Shown: positions 1 through 8,474 of the stretch, one piece after another
How the letters are laid out: every line of letters begins with the position of its first letter
Numbering within the stretch: position 1 is the stretch's first letter
From: Pontiella agarivorans
GTDB lineage: Bacteria; Verrucomicrobiota; Kiritimatiellia; Kiritimatiellales; Pontiellaceae
NCBI RefSeq assembly: GCF_034531395.1
Contig: NZ_JARVCO010000007.1
Span: forward strand, 248,001 to 312,000
Reading direction: 5' to 3'
Length of the DNA: 64,000 bases
Notes under the pieces: generated by a model
What the model was told of the DNA's origin: nothing
Databases searched by the model: none
What the model saw: the letters and a program-made list of their open reading frames with translations, nothing else
Position numbers and translations under genes: made by a program

Positions 1-61
1 CCGTCGCCATTTTTTCGGATTCACATTTCTCTACTGTTTAATAGCTAGAAAGATGCCACTG

Positions 62-631
62 TTAAAGAGAAATCAATACTTCATGGATTTCGCAGAGGGG
101 CAACCCGACGACATTGGTGTATGATCCGGATATTGCTTTCACCATGTGAAGTGCTCCGCCCTGAATTGCATACGCTCCCGCCTTATCCATCGGGCAGCCC
201 GAAGCAATGTAGTCGACGATCTCCTGTTTTTCCAGTATTCGGAAAACCACCTGCGTGGTCACGGAGAAAACGTTGCTCTTTTCCTTTGTGCGGATACAGA
301 CCCCGGTGATCACTTCGTGCGTACAGCCCGAAAGAGCGGAAAGCATTTCAAACGCATGGCCGCTGTCGCGGGGTTTTCCGAGAATCTGCCCGTTCAGAAC
401 CACAATGGTGTCAGCCGCAATAACAGTTTCGCCGGGGGTGGCGGGAACAGCGGCTGCTTTTTCAGCGGCAAGTCGTTCTGCAAACGCACGGGGCGGCTCA
501 TCAGCTCCGGGGGTTTCGTCAATATCGGGAATACGAACCTCAAATTCCACGCCGAGAGCCGCCAGCAGTTCGCGCCGGCGCGGCGAAGCGCTGCCGAGAA
601 TCAGTTTTCCAAGGTTTGGATAATTTTGCAT
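62..631 (-). CDS. maf: Maf-family nucleoside triphosphate pyrophosphatase
   Basis: This 189-residue protein starts LILGSASPRRRELL, the signature phosphate-binding segment of Maf/HAM1-like pyrophosphatases, and carries the later motifs VIAADTIVVLNG, GKP and DKAGAYAIQGG. Maf enzymes hydrolyse non-canonical or canonical NTPs to NMP and diphosphate in the cytoplasm, a house-cleaning role linked to septation. Length matches the family (about 190-200). The start was set at MQNYPNLGK because an earlier in-frame ATG would lie inside the 32-bp palindrome shared with the divergent gene at 694. Function is by family; confidence is high. Confidence 0.92.
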   Translation of the reverse strand: MQNYPNLGKLILGSASPRRRELLAALGVEFEVRIPDIDETPGADEPPRAFAERLAAEKAAAVPATPGETVIAADTIVVLNGQILGKPRDSGHAFEMLSALSGCTHEVITGVCIRTKEKSNVFSVTTQVVFRILEKQEIVDYIASGCPMDKAGAYAIQGGALHMVKAISGSYTNVVGLPLCEIHEVLISL

Positions 632-646
632 ATACGGAGAATATGT

Positions 647-678
647 TGCAGAGCGGGCTTTTAAAAGCCCGATCTGCA
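647..678. promoter_or_regulatory. 32-bp near-perfect palindrome between divergent maf and pyruvyl transferase genes
   Basis: The arms TGCAGA and TCTGCA flank a perfect 18-bp core CGGGCTTTTAAAAGCCCG (654-671), with one mismatched pair at 653/672. It lies between the two divergent start codons. Both genes then begin with nearly the same words, ATGCAAAAT and ATGCAAAAC. It could be an operator shared by both genes or a hairpin in both 5' leaders; which one is inference. Confidence 0.6.
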
Positions 679-693
679 TGGCACAAGAAACGC

Positions 694-1914
694 ATGCAAA
701 ACGTTAAAATCCTGCTGGGTGGAGTTCCGTTCGGCCGAAATAATGTGGGTGATGAAGCAATCCTTGAATGTGTAGTTGGATTGCTGAAAGAGCTTGCGCC
801 CGGCTGTTCCATCACCGTCAGCACCGACAGCCAGCAGGAGACCGAAAACCGACTGAACGTACGAACGGTACCGCTGTTCGGTTTTCAGCCGGCCTACAGT
901 CCCCGTCAGATGGAAGAGGAAATTGCCCGGGCGGATGTCTTCATCTGGGCCGGTGCAACCGGTCTTTCCGACTATCCGGAAATTCCGCTTTCCATGCTCG
1001 AAATTGCCCATCACCGGCAAACAAAAACGGTACTTTGGGGGGTCGGCATGAACGATGAGCTCAATCCGTATCTCTATAAAGTGCTGCCCGGGAAAAAAAG
1101 GCTGCTGTTGAGGCTGCTCACCGTGCTCACACTCAATCGCATCAATTTCATTCAACGTCTGGAAGAACGGCGCGAGGCGAGAGCCCGCAATAAGATTGTA
1201 GAAGAACTCAACCGCTGCGATCTGGTGGTGCTGCGCGATCCGGAGACGCTCAATGCAGTGCATCACTGCGGAGATGTTCCGGATGTAATGGTCGGTGCCG
1301 ATTCCGCCGAACTGCTCCAGCCGTCACCATGGGACCGGGTTTGTCTGACCCAGGAGGCCCGGGCGATACTCACATCCCCTGCGCGGAAGATCGGCCTGTG
1401 TATTTCCGCACAACGGCAGCTCGTGCATGAAAAGGAATTGATTGAATTTCTGGATCAGCTGGCCGACCGCGATTACCGCATTGTTTTTCTGCCCATGAAC
1501 CACGCAACCGATGCACCGCTGATGGAGTCCATGCGCGACCGGATGCAAAACAAAATGCACTCCGTAGTCATCGGCGGGAAACGCACCCCCGGTGAAATTC
1601 TGGCTATTGCCGGAAAGTTGGATCTGGTGATCAGCAGCCGTCTGCACCTGTTGATTCTGGCATCGGTACTGCATATTCCAATCATTGGAATCAGCCGCGG
1701 CAGTAAAGTGGATAATTTCCTCACCATGTTCGACCACGTTTCCGCCGGAAGTGTGGATGAATGCGACTTCGAACATATGCAGGCGGAACTCGACCGGCTG
1801 ATCGAAAGCCGGGCCGAATTCGAAGAGGTCAGTACCGCCGTGCACGACATGCTGCTCCAGCGATTGGAAGACGCTAAGGTGCGGTTGACCGAGGTGCTGA
1901 AACAATCCTTGTGA
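694..1914 (+). CDS. Polysaccharide pyruvyl transferase family protein
   Basis: This 406-residue protein has the polysaccharide pyruvyl transferase (CsaB/WcaK-like) layout: GGVPFGRNNVGDEAILE at the N-terminus, a central LVVLRDPETLNAVHHCG segment, and a C-terminal SSRLHLLILASVLHIPIIGI block, which corresponds to the conserved 'SxRLH..ilA' donor-binding region. Such enzymes transfer pyruvate from PEP onto sugars of envelope polysaccharides. Start chosen at MQNVKILLG; a longer frame beginning at 616 would cross the palindrome. The gene ends directly at the first of two palindromic terminators. The acceptor sugar cannot be told. Confidence 0.82.
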   Translation: MQNVKILLGGVPFGRNNVGDEAILECVVGLLKELAPGCSITVSTDSQQETENRLNVRTVPLFGFQPAYSPRQMEEEIARADVFIWAGATGLSDYPEIPLSMLEIAHHRQTKTVLWGVGMNDELNPYLYKVLPGKKRLLLRLLTVLTLNRINFIQRLEERREARARNKIVEELNRCDLVVLRDPETLNAVHHCGDVPDVMVGADSAELLQPSPWDRVCLTQEARAILTSPARKIGLCISAQRQLVHEKELIEFLDQLADRDYRIVFLPMNHATDAPLMESMRDRMQNKMHSVVIGGKRTPGEILAIAGKLDLVISSRLHLLILASVLHIPIIGISRGSKVDNFLTMFDHVSAGSVDECDFEHMQAELDRLIESRAEFEEVSTAVHDMLLQRLEDAKVRLTEVLKQSL

Positions 1915-1940
1915 ATTTCATACATTGCAATGTATGAAAT
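1915..1940. terminator. Perfect 26-bp palindrome directly after the pyruvyl transferase stop codon
   Basis: The arms are 13 bp each, meeting at ATTG|CAAT with no loop, and the palindrome starts at the base after the TGA stop. It shares the core CATTGCAATG with the palindrome at 1972. Probably part of a bidirectional transcription stop between convergent genes, though the absence of a loop also suits a cruciform or protein site. Confidence 0.55.
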
Positions 1941-1971
1941 TATAGAAAAGCTATAAAAATAAAGCCCCCTG

Positions 1972-2001
1972 TTTTTTCACACATTGCAATGTGTGAAAAA
2001 A
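1972..2001. terminator. Perfect 30-bp palindrome with T/A tracts, bidirectional terminator
   Basis: Fifteen-base arms begin with TTTTTT and end with AAAAAA around the core CACATTGCAATGTG, so a stem with a U-tract can form in both directions. Flanking AGCCCC and GGGCT could lengthen the stem. It sits between the convergent genes ending at 1914 and 2021. Confidence 0.65.
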
Positions 2002-2020
2002 GCAAGGGCTGACGGTAGGG

Positions 2021-3388
2021 TCAGGAGGCGGAAAGAAAGTCCGCAATATCCTGGGCTGTCGTGTCAGGCGCGAGCATGGCTTTCAGGTCCAGGCGGGCCT
2101 GTATCGCTTTGCGAACCGGTTTGAGCAGTTTCATTTTGCCCAGCAGCAGACAGCCGGTAAAGCGACCGTCGCGCAGCATAAACATGCGATAACCGCCATC
2201 CGCATAATCCTCAATCATCCGATAACTGCCGTCGACCGGAGTAATCACACCGATACTGAGCATCGGCTTCCCAACCACTTTAATCATATGCGAGCGTGGA
2301 ATTCCGCCGAATTCCGTTGGAACGCCGGCTGCGTTCATGCCCGCAATTTTACCCATATACATCGCCGGCGCCCAGGCCCCGTAGCGCACCCCGTCGTGTT
2401 CCGCCACATCACCGACAGCATAAATATCCGGATTGGATGTACGCAGGAAATTATCCACCAGCACGCCCTTTTTCACCATAAGCCCGGCTTCTTCCAGCAG
2501 CTCTGCGTTGGCCCGGTCGCCCGCAGTGATCACCACCACATCTGCCGGGATCAGCTGACCGCGCTTGAGGTGTACGCCAGTCACGTGACCGTCGCCGATA
2601 ATGCAATCCGCCTGGGCTTTTGCAACCACCTCCACATTCAATTTTCCGAGGTGCTGCTTCATCACTTCGCTGCCCTCCGGATTCAGCTGCAGCGGCATAA
2701 TGTAGTCGAACGATTCCAGCACCGTAACGCGGGTTTTCTGTTTCGCCAGTGCAGCCGCCGTTTCCAGGCCCAGAATTCCGCCGCCGATACACACCACATT
2801 GGTGTTTTCATCAATTACGTTCAGAATGCCCCGCACATCATCAGCCGTCCGCACCGCAAAAACATTTTCCAGATCCGCCCCCGGAATCGGCGGAATAAAC
2901 GGGTGCGACCCCGTGGCCACAATCAACTTGTCAAATTGGATCGTATCGCCGCCTTCAAGTTCAACCGCCTTCTCCGTGAGCAGGATGCGGGTCACCGTGA
3001 TCCCGTCACGCAGATCAATATTCCGCTCCGCATACCACGTTTCCGCATGCAGCGGCAGATTCTTTTCCTGAAAATCCCCCGCCAGCATGCGCGTCAGATT
3101 CAGCCGCCAGTAAGGCAGGCCCTCTTCTTTTGATAAAAGAATAATTTCCGCATCCGGGGCGTGTTCACGAATCGTCTCCGCCGCTGAAACCCCGGCAATG
3201 CCGGCTCCGATAATCACCACCCGCTCGTGACCCGGATTTCTCCGCTCCGGTCGAACCGTCGTTTCAATTTCCTTGAAATCTTCGGGTTTTGCATCGCAGA
3301 TCGGGCATATTTCCGGTGCCTCATCGCCATAATGCAGATAGCCGCAAATTGAACAACGCCACGTTTTTTCCGAATTCTTCTCCATCAT
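2021..3388 (-). CDS. Rubredoxin-domain FAD/NAD(P)-dependent oxidoreductase
   Basis: Residues about 8-42 form a rubredoxin-like iron site with two CxxC pairs (WRCSICGY and CPICDAKPEDF). A pyridine-nucleotide disulfide oxidoreductase-type domain follows: FAD Rossmann motif VVIIGAGIAGVSAAE near residue 57, NAD(P) motif VVCIGGGILGLETAAAL near 200, and the second FAD motif TSNPDIYAVGDVAEH near 330. The C-terminal part resembles NirB/rubredoxin reductases. It likely passes electrons from NAD(P)H through FAD to an Fe(SCys)4 centre, as in oxygen or peroxide detoxification of anaerobes. The start is one of two adjacent ATGs behind AAGGATG. The electron acceptor is unknown. Confidence 0.85.
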   Translation of the reverse strand: MMEKNSEKTWRCSICGYLHYGDEAPEICPICDAKPEDFKEIETTVRPERRNPGHERVVIIGAGIAGVSAAETIREHAPDAEIILLSKEEGLPYWRLNLTRMLAGDFQEKNLPLHAETWYAERNIDLRDGITVTRILLTEKAVELEGGDTIQFDKLIVATGSHPFIPPIPGADLENVFAVRTADDVRGILNVIDENTNVVCIGGGILGLETAAALAKQKTRVTVLESFDYIMPLQLNPEGSEVMKQHLGKLNVEVVAKAQADCIIGDGHVTGVHLKRGQLIPADVVVITAGDRANAELLEEAGLMVKKGVLVDNFLRTSNPDIYAVGDVAEHDGVRYGAWAPAMYMGKIAGMNAAGVPTEFGGIPRSHMIKVVGKPMLSIGVITPVDGSYRMIEDYADGGYRMFMLRDGRFTGCLLLGKMKLLKPVRKAIQARLDLKAMLAPDTTAQDIADFLSAS

Positions 3389-3579
3389 TCATCCTTTCAT
3401 ACCCGAAGTAAGACGAAATCAGTATCATTTTAAAGCCCGTAACCTAAATAAAAAACGGTGAATGATTCACGGCTATTGACCATTTATCTGATCCCGAATA
3501 ATTCTTCCGATCGGGATTGACTCACTCCCGAATATTCGCATAATTCGCGCTTCGTTTTTCCAACCACGGGAAAACCCCT

Positions 3580-3654
3580 GCCGGCGTAGCTCAGTGGCAG
3601 AGCAACGGATTTGTAATCCGTTGGTCGTCAGTTCGACTCTGACCGCCGGCTCCA
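3580..3654 (+). tRNA. tRNA-Thr (anticodon TGT)
   Basis: A full cloverleaf can be drawn: acceptor GCCGGCG/CGCCGGC, D-stem GCTC..., anticodon stem ACGGA/TCCGT around loop TTTGTAA (anticodon TGT at 3612-3614), T-stem GTCAG/CTGAC with TTCGACT loop, discriminator T and encoded CCA. It reads ACA threonine codons. An island with a broken excisionase follows its 3' end, a usual integration position. Confidence 0.95.
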
Positions 3655-3660
3655 TTTTAA

Positions 3661-3693
3661 AACCCCGTATTTCCTAGTAAATGCGGGGTTTTT
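3661..3693 (+). terminator. Rho-independent terminator after tRNA-Thr
   Basis: AACCCCGTATTT pairs with AAATGCGGGGTT (one G-U pair) across a short loop, followed by TTTTTATTTG. Confidence 0.85.
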
Positions 3694-3697
3694 ATTT

Positions 3698-4030
3698 GTT
3701 TTAGGGCAATTATCCCCCGCATTTAACTCCACGCAACATTTTGCACAATTTACATCAGTTAAGGGCGAGTTAAGACAAGGTAAGACAAGGTAGTCTTTCC
3801 GTGAGCCACTGCTTTATGTCTAAGGAATGTTTCCGGCGTAAACTTATTCAGCGTAGGGAGCCAAGATTGTGGCGACCGATACTCTTGAAGTGGTGCAAAT
3901 TACATTCGTCAGTCATATGGCCGTTTTTCAGCCCGTTCCGTATTCCTGCAGGTAATGAGTCTGAGGGGTAATCGACGATTCCAGGAGCTTCCCGTGAGCG
4001 TGAGGGTGTCGGAAACGACCTATCCGTTCG
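3698..4030. other. Non-coding stretch between tRNA-Thr and the excisionase remnant
   Basis: I see no credible coding frame on either strand. A perfect 10-bp tandem repeat TAAGACAAGG lies at 3771-3780 and 3781-3790. Position next to the tRNA 3' end makes this the likely site of a lost integrase gene or attachment region; no second copy of the tRNA end was found in the window. Confidence 0.4.
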
Positions 4031-4361
4031 CTAGTTCGCCCCGATCTTCCGGATATCAAGAAAATGGTCGAGGTCGCAGATGTCGTACAGGTAGCTCCGG
4101 GTTCCTATTCTGATATATGGGATGATCCCGTTTGAGGAAAGGTCGGATAAGTGCCTGCGTGAGATGCCCATATTTAGCGGCTGCGCCGGCTTTCAGGACT
4201 CTCTGCGTCTTACGATTGATTTCCCAGTGCTTGGGTGGTTTTGACGATCGCAGGTTCAATTTCCCTTCAAAGCGTCACATGACATTTTCGTATTCCTCTG
4301 GGCTGACGGTTTCGTCAGCGTTCAGTAACATACGAATGGCTTCGGTTGTACATGGTTTCAT
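4031..4361 (-). pseudogene. Broken excisionase-like (HTH_17) gene
   Basis: Read leftward from ATG at 4361 (behind GCAGGAAA), one frame gives MKPCTTEAIRMLLNADE... up to an in-frame TGA, continues as RFEGKLNLRSSKPPKHWEI...VLKAGAAAKY, then shifts frame into MGISRRHLSDLSSNG (ATG at 4171), followed by IIPYIRIG, TRSYLYD and a stop at 4031. The joined product is a typical MerR/HTH_17-type DNA-binding protein (AAKYMGISRRHLSDL recognition helix). One stop and one frameshift make it a pseudogene; the 46-residue downstream ORF 4031-4171 could still be made. It is probably a remnant of the mobile element that inserted at tRNA-Thr. Confidence 0.7.
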
Positions 4362-4530
4362 GGCAGATTTCCTGCTTTTTCCTGACAAGGGCATTTGCGG
4401 ATATTTTTGATTGAATTAGTAAAAAATACTATCTCTGCAGATTAGATCTTTTCAAGTGGTTCTGCTTGCTCGTTAGGCGCTTCATCAATACCCTGATTCA
4501 ACTTATGTTATTGAGTTTTCAGGGGCTGGA

Positions 4531-5238
4531 ATGGTTGAGAAGGATGCATATCGTAAAGGCATAGATGATTCGCAGGGAAGCGGTCATCGGCAGCGCCTGC
4601 GCGAACGTTTTCAGACATCGGGGCATCGTGCTTTGGCCGACTACGAGTTTTTAGAGCTATTGCTGACCTATTCCATTCCCCGAAAAGATACCAAACCCCT
4701 GGCTAAGGAGCTGATGAAGGAGTTTGGCTCATTCTCGGCCGTACTTGACCAATCCCAGGAAAAATTGACATCAATCGATGGTTTGGGCTCTCGGTCGGCA
4801 TCATTGATTCGTCTTGTCCGTTCAGCGATGCACAAATATCTGGAAGAACAGGTTGAAAACAGACCGACCATCTCGAAGCCGGAAGACATTGCCAGCTTTG
4901 TGCGCATTCATATCGGTTCCAATGATCGGGAATGCGTGATGCTCATTTGTCTGAATGATGCCAACAAGCTGCTTCATCATGAAATCGTCAATGAAGGTTC
5001 GATTCGCAGAACCCCGTTTTATCCACGTGACATCTTGAAGCCCGCCATTCTGCACAATGCGACCGGGGTGATCATTGTTCATAATCATCCAAGCGGAGAA
5101 GCCATTCCTTCTGAAGCGGACCACGGCATGACGAGTAAGTTGGAGTCGCTTGCCGGTGAACTGGATATTCGCCTGATTGATCATTTGATTACGACGCCGA
5201 AGCAAACGCTCAGCCTGAAGACCGGGAGGCTGGTGTGA
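4531..5238 (+). CDS. radC: RadC/JAB-domain protein
   Basis: This 235-residue protein has the N-terminal HhH-like region of RadC (GLGSRSASLIRLVRSAMH) and the C-terminal JAB/MPN metalloprotease-like domain with the JAMM ligands HNHPSGEAIPSEAD. The family was once linked to DNA repair but that role is doubtful, and copies are common on mobile elements and in defence islands. Its TGA overlaps the GTG start of hsdR by four bases (GTGA), so it is translationally coupled to the restriction subunit and belongs to the type I operon. The exact activity is unknown. Confidence 0.88.
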   Translation: MVEKDAYRKGIDDSQGSGHRQRLRERFQTSGHRALADYEFLELLLTYSIPRKDTKPLAKELMKEFGSFSAVLDQSQEKLTSIDGLGSRSASLIRLVRSAMHKYLEEQVENRPTISKPEDIASFVRIHIGSNDRECVMLICLNDANKLLHHEIVNEGSIRRTPFYPRDILKPAILHNATGVIIVHNHPSGEAIPSEADHGMTSKLESLAGELDIRLIDHLITTPKQTLSLKTGRLV

Positions 5239-8200
5239 GCAACTTTGATTTTTTAATGGAGCAATGGCCTGAAGTGGCTGAAATGGGGGTTTTGGCTGAA
5301 AAGCACCTTTACCAGGACCCCAATGCGGCGCTCATCAAACTTCGTTTGCTTGCCGAAACGCAGACCAGGTATCTGATTGCCTACGAAAATCTGAATGAAC
5401 CGTTTGACGGGACCCAGATCAAACGACTCAATCTCTTGCAAAGCAAAGGCATCATTCCGGATACGCTCGGCCCGCTTTTCCATTCTATTCGCAAGGCTGG
5501 AAATCGAGCGACGCACGAAGGTTTTGGGAGTGTGGAGGCGGCCCAGACCCAGCTCAAGGTGGCGTATCGTTTGGCGGAATGGTTTGCGAAGACCTACAGC
5601 ACCGGCCACGTCACGGTTCAGCCCTTCTCCATGCCGGAGCCTGCCGAGAGCCAGGAAGAGCTCGAGTTTCTTGCATCCGAACTCATTCGGGCCAATGAAC
5701 AGCTGGAGCAGGAAAATTCCAAACTGCTGAAAAAGCTGGAAACGGTAAAAGGGCAGGAGGTCACCAAAGAGCAGCGTTCCGAGCGTCGGAAGTCTTCTGC
5801 ACGGGTTTCAAAGAAAATAAAACTGTCGGAAGCCGAAACCCGGCAGCTCATTGATGATCAATTAAATGCGGCGGGCTGGATCGCCGATACCGTGAACCTG
5901 CGCTATGCCAAAGGGACCCGGCCCGAAAAGGGCAGGAATAAGGCAATTGCAGAGTGGCCCACCGCTTCCGGCCCTGCTGACTATGCCCTGTTTGTCGGCA
6001 TGGATCTCATCGGTTTTGTTGAAGCCAAGAAATGGGACAGGCAGGTGGTGTCCGATGTGGGTCAGGCTAAGCGCTATTCCCGGGATGTGGAAATCAAAGG
6101 AGAAGAATCCTTCATCGCCGGGCCCTGGAACCAATATAAAGCCCCGTTTATGTTCGCCACCAATGGCCGTCCGTATCTGCAGCAGCTGAAAGATAAGTCC
6201 GGTATCTGGTTCCTGGATGGCCGCGAACCGACCAACCACCCCAAACCCCTGCACGCGTGGTATTCTCCGGAAGGTCTTAAAGATCTGCTCAAACACAACA
6301 TTCCGGAAGCCTGTAAGAAGCTGGGACAGGAACCCTTTGATTATCTTGGACTCAGAAGGTATCAGGAAACCGCTATCCGCAAGGTGGAAGAAGCACTTCA
6401 AAATAATCAGAAGAGCATACTTCTGGCTATGGCAACCGGTACCGGAAAAACCCGTACTGCACTCGGATTGATTTACCGAATGATTAAATCCGACCGTTTT
6501 AAGCGCGTTCTGTTTCTGGTGGACCGCAATGCCTTGGGCGAACAGGCCAGCAACAGTTTTCATGATGTTCAAATCGAGGACTTTCTCAGTTTTGCCGAAA
6601 CGTTCGGGGTAAAGGACATCACGAAAGCCGACGTGGAGTCGGATACGCGGGTCGATGTTTCCACGGTCCAAAGCATGATGCGGCGTATCATGTTCAACTC
6701 CAATGATGCCAATATCCCCACGGTCGACCAATACGATTGTATTGTCGTGGACGAAGCTCATCGTGGCTATACCCTCGACCGGGAGATGAGCGATACCGAA
6801 CTTGAATACCGCGACCAGAACGACTACATCAGCAAATACCGCAAGGTCATTGAATACTTCGATGCCGTAAAGATCGGGATGACGGCCACGCCCGCACCGC
6901 ATACCGCAGAGATTTTCGGGAAGCCGGTCTATACCTACAGCTATCGGGAAGCCGTAATTGATGGATGGTTGATCGATCACGAACCGCCGCACCAGATCAC
7001 AACAAAGCTGTCCAAAAGCGGCATCAAATGGAAGAAAGGTGAAACGGTGCCGGTACTGGACACAAAAACCGGCGAGGTGACGAATCTTGAAGAGATTCCG
7101 GATGAACTGAACATTGAGGTGGACGGGTTTAATCAGAAGGTTCTAACCACAAAGTTTAACCGCACCGTGGTTAAAGAGCTGATCAAGGACCTCGATCCCA
7201 ACGGGGACGAAAAAACGCTGATCTATGCCGCCACGGATGACCATGCCGACACCGTAGTCCGTATTCTCAAGGAAGAGTTTGATGCAATGGGATGCCCGGT
7301 TGATGACGATGCCATCCAAAAGATTACCGGATCAATCGACAGGCCCTCCCAGGCGATCCGTCATTTTAAAAATGAAAAGTTTCCCAATATCGCCGTCACG
7401 GTCGATCTGCTGACGACCGGGATCGATGTGCCCGCGATTTGCAATCTGGTCTTCATCCGGCGCGTCCGCTCGCGCATCCTGTATGAACAGATGCTGGGAA
7501 GGGCAACGCGTCTCTGCCCGGAAATCAAGAAGGACCACTTTAATATCTACGATGCCGTCCGCATGTATGAAGCCCTTGAAAAGGTGACGAATATGAAGCC
7601 GGTCGCGCCGAACCCCAAAACAACACTGGTGACTCTGGTTGAAGAGCTGCTCGATATGGACGACCCGGATAAACAGAAACTCCACATCGATCAACTGGTT
7701 GCCAAGCTGCAGCGCAAAGCACGCGGCCTCAAAGGCGAAGCGGCCGAAAAATTCGAAACGCTGACCGGCGGGGTGACGATTACCGAGTTTATCAAGGACC
7801 TCCGTGAAGCCGAGCCGCAACAGGTGCACACCATCGTGCAGAACAGTCGCAGGTATTTTGAGTTCCTCGATGAAAACAACCGCCAGCCCAGACGGGTACT
7901 GATCTCGAATCATGAAGATGAGCTGGAGTCGCATACGCGCGGGTATGGGAAAGCCGAAAAGCCGGAAGACTATCTGAACGAATTCAAAGCCTTCATTCTC
8001 GACAACATGAATAAGATTCCCGCGCTGAGCATAGTCTGCCAACGGCCGCGGGAACTCACCCGGCAATCGCTGAAAGAGCTCAAGCTTGAATTGGATCTGC
8101 ATGGTTTTTCCGAAAAGACCCTGCGCGTTGCCTGGCACGAATGGACCAACGAGGATATTGCCGCCGATGTTATTTCGTTCATCCGGCGGCAGGCGCTGGG

Positions 8201-8474
8201 GGATCCGCTGCTGAGTCATGAAGAGCGCATCAAAAATGCGGTGCAGAAAATCCGCGCCATGAGCGATTGGACCGCGATCCAGAAAAACTGGCTGGACCGG
8301 TTCGAAATGCAGCTGATGAAAGAAAACATTATTCAAAAAGACGACCTCAACGAAGGGGTCTTTCAGGAAGAAGGCGGGTTCAACCGCATCAACAAAATAT
8401 TTCAGGGCCGGTTGACAGAGGTCATTGACCAACTTAACGAGGCTCTATACCCAGAGCAAAGGATGTATGGATGA
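5235..8474 (+). CDS. hsdR: Type I restriction enzyme R subunit
   Basis: This 1079-residue subunit has an N-terminal DUF4145-like region (about 1-130), a coiled segment (about 145-195), a PD-(D/E)XK nuclease core (DYALFVGMDLIGFVEAKKW, about 249-267), and an SF2 translocase with Walker A MATGTGKTRTA, DEAHRGY and motif VI-like YEQMLGRATRLCP. In type I systems it translocates unmodified DNA and cuts it. It starts at GTG overlapping radC and ends overlapping hsdM by ATGA. No frame defect was seen, so it should be functional. Confidence 0.95.
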   Translation: MSNFDFLMEQWPEVAEMGVLAEKHLYQDPNAALIKLRLLAETQTRYLIAYENLNEPFDGTQIKRLNLLQSKGIIPDTLGPLFHSIRKAGNRATHEGFGSVEAAQTQLKVAYRLAEWFAKTYSTGHVTVQPFSMPEPAESQEELEFLASELIRANEQLEQENSKLLKKLETVKGQEVTKEQRSERRKSSARVSKKIKLSEAETRQLIDDQLNAAGWIADTVNLRYAKGTRPEKGRNKAIAEWPTASGPADYALFVGMDLIGFVEAKKWDRQVVSDVGQAKRYSRDVEIKGEESFIAGPWNQYKAPFMFATNGRPYLQQLKDKSGIWFLDGREPTNHPKPLHAWYSPEGLKDLLKHNIPEACKKLGQEPFDYLGLRRYQETAIRKVEEALQNNQKSILLAMATGTGKTRTALGLIYRMIKSDRFKRVLFLVDRNALGEQASNSFHDVQIEDFLSFAETFGVKDITKADVESDTRVDVSTVQSMMRRIMFNSNDANIPTVDQYDCIVVDEAHRGYTLDREMSDTELEYRDQNDYISKYRKVIEYFDAVKIGMTATPAPHTAEIFGKPVYTYSYREAVIDGWLIDHEPPHQITTKLSKSGIKWKKGETVPVLDTKTGEVTNLEEIPDELNIEVDGFNQKVLTTKFNRTVVKELIKDLDPNGDEKTLIYAATDDHADTVVRILKEEFDAMGCPVDDDAIQKITGSIDRPSQAIRHFKNEKFPNIAVTVDLLTTGIDVPAICNLVFIRRVRSRILYEQMLGRATRLCPEIKKDHFNIYDAVRMYEALEKVTNMKPVAPNPKTTLVTLVEELLDMDDPDKQKLHIDQLVAKLQRKARGLKGEAAEKFETLTGGVTITEFIKDLREAEPQQVHTIVQNSRRYFEFLDENNRQPRRVLISNHEDELESHTRGYGKAEKPEDYLNEFKAFILDNMNKIPALSIVCQRPRELTRQSLKELKLELDLHGFSEKTLRVAWHEWTNEDIAADVISFIRRQALGDPLLSHEERIKNAVQKIRAMSDWTAIQKNWLDRFEMQLMKENIIQKDDLNEGVFQEEGGFNRINKIFQGRLTEVIDQLNEALYPEQRMYG

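Noticed and set aside
3473-3655. Leftward ORF across tRNA-Thr
   Set aside because: It is the translation of the antisense tRNA (RVELTTNGLQIRC), a common artefact.
3771-3790. Tandem TAAGACAAGG as CRISPR-like or iteron array
   Set aside because: Only two copies with no spacers or further units; no CRISPR array was seen anywhere in the window.
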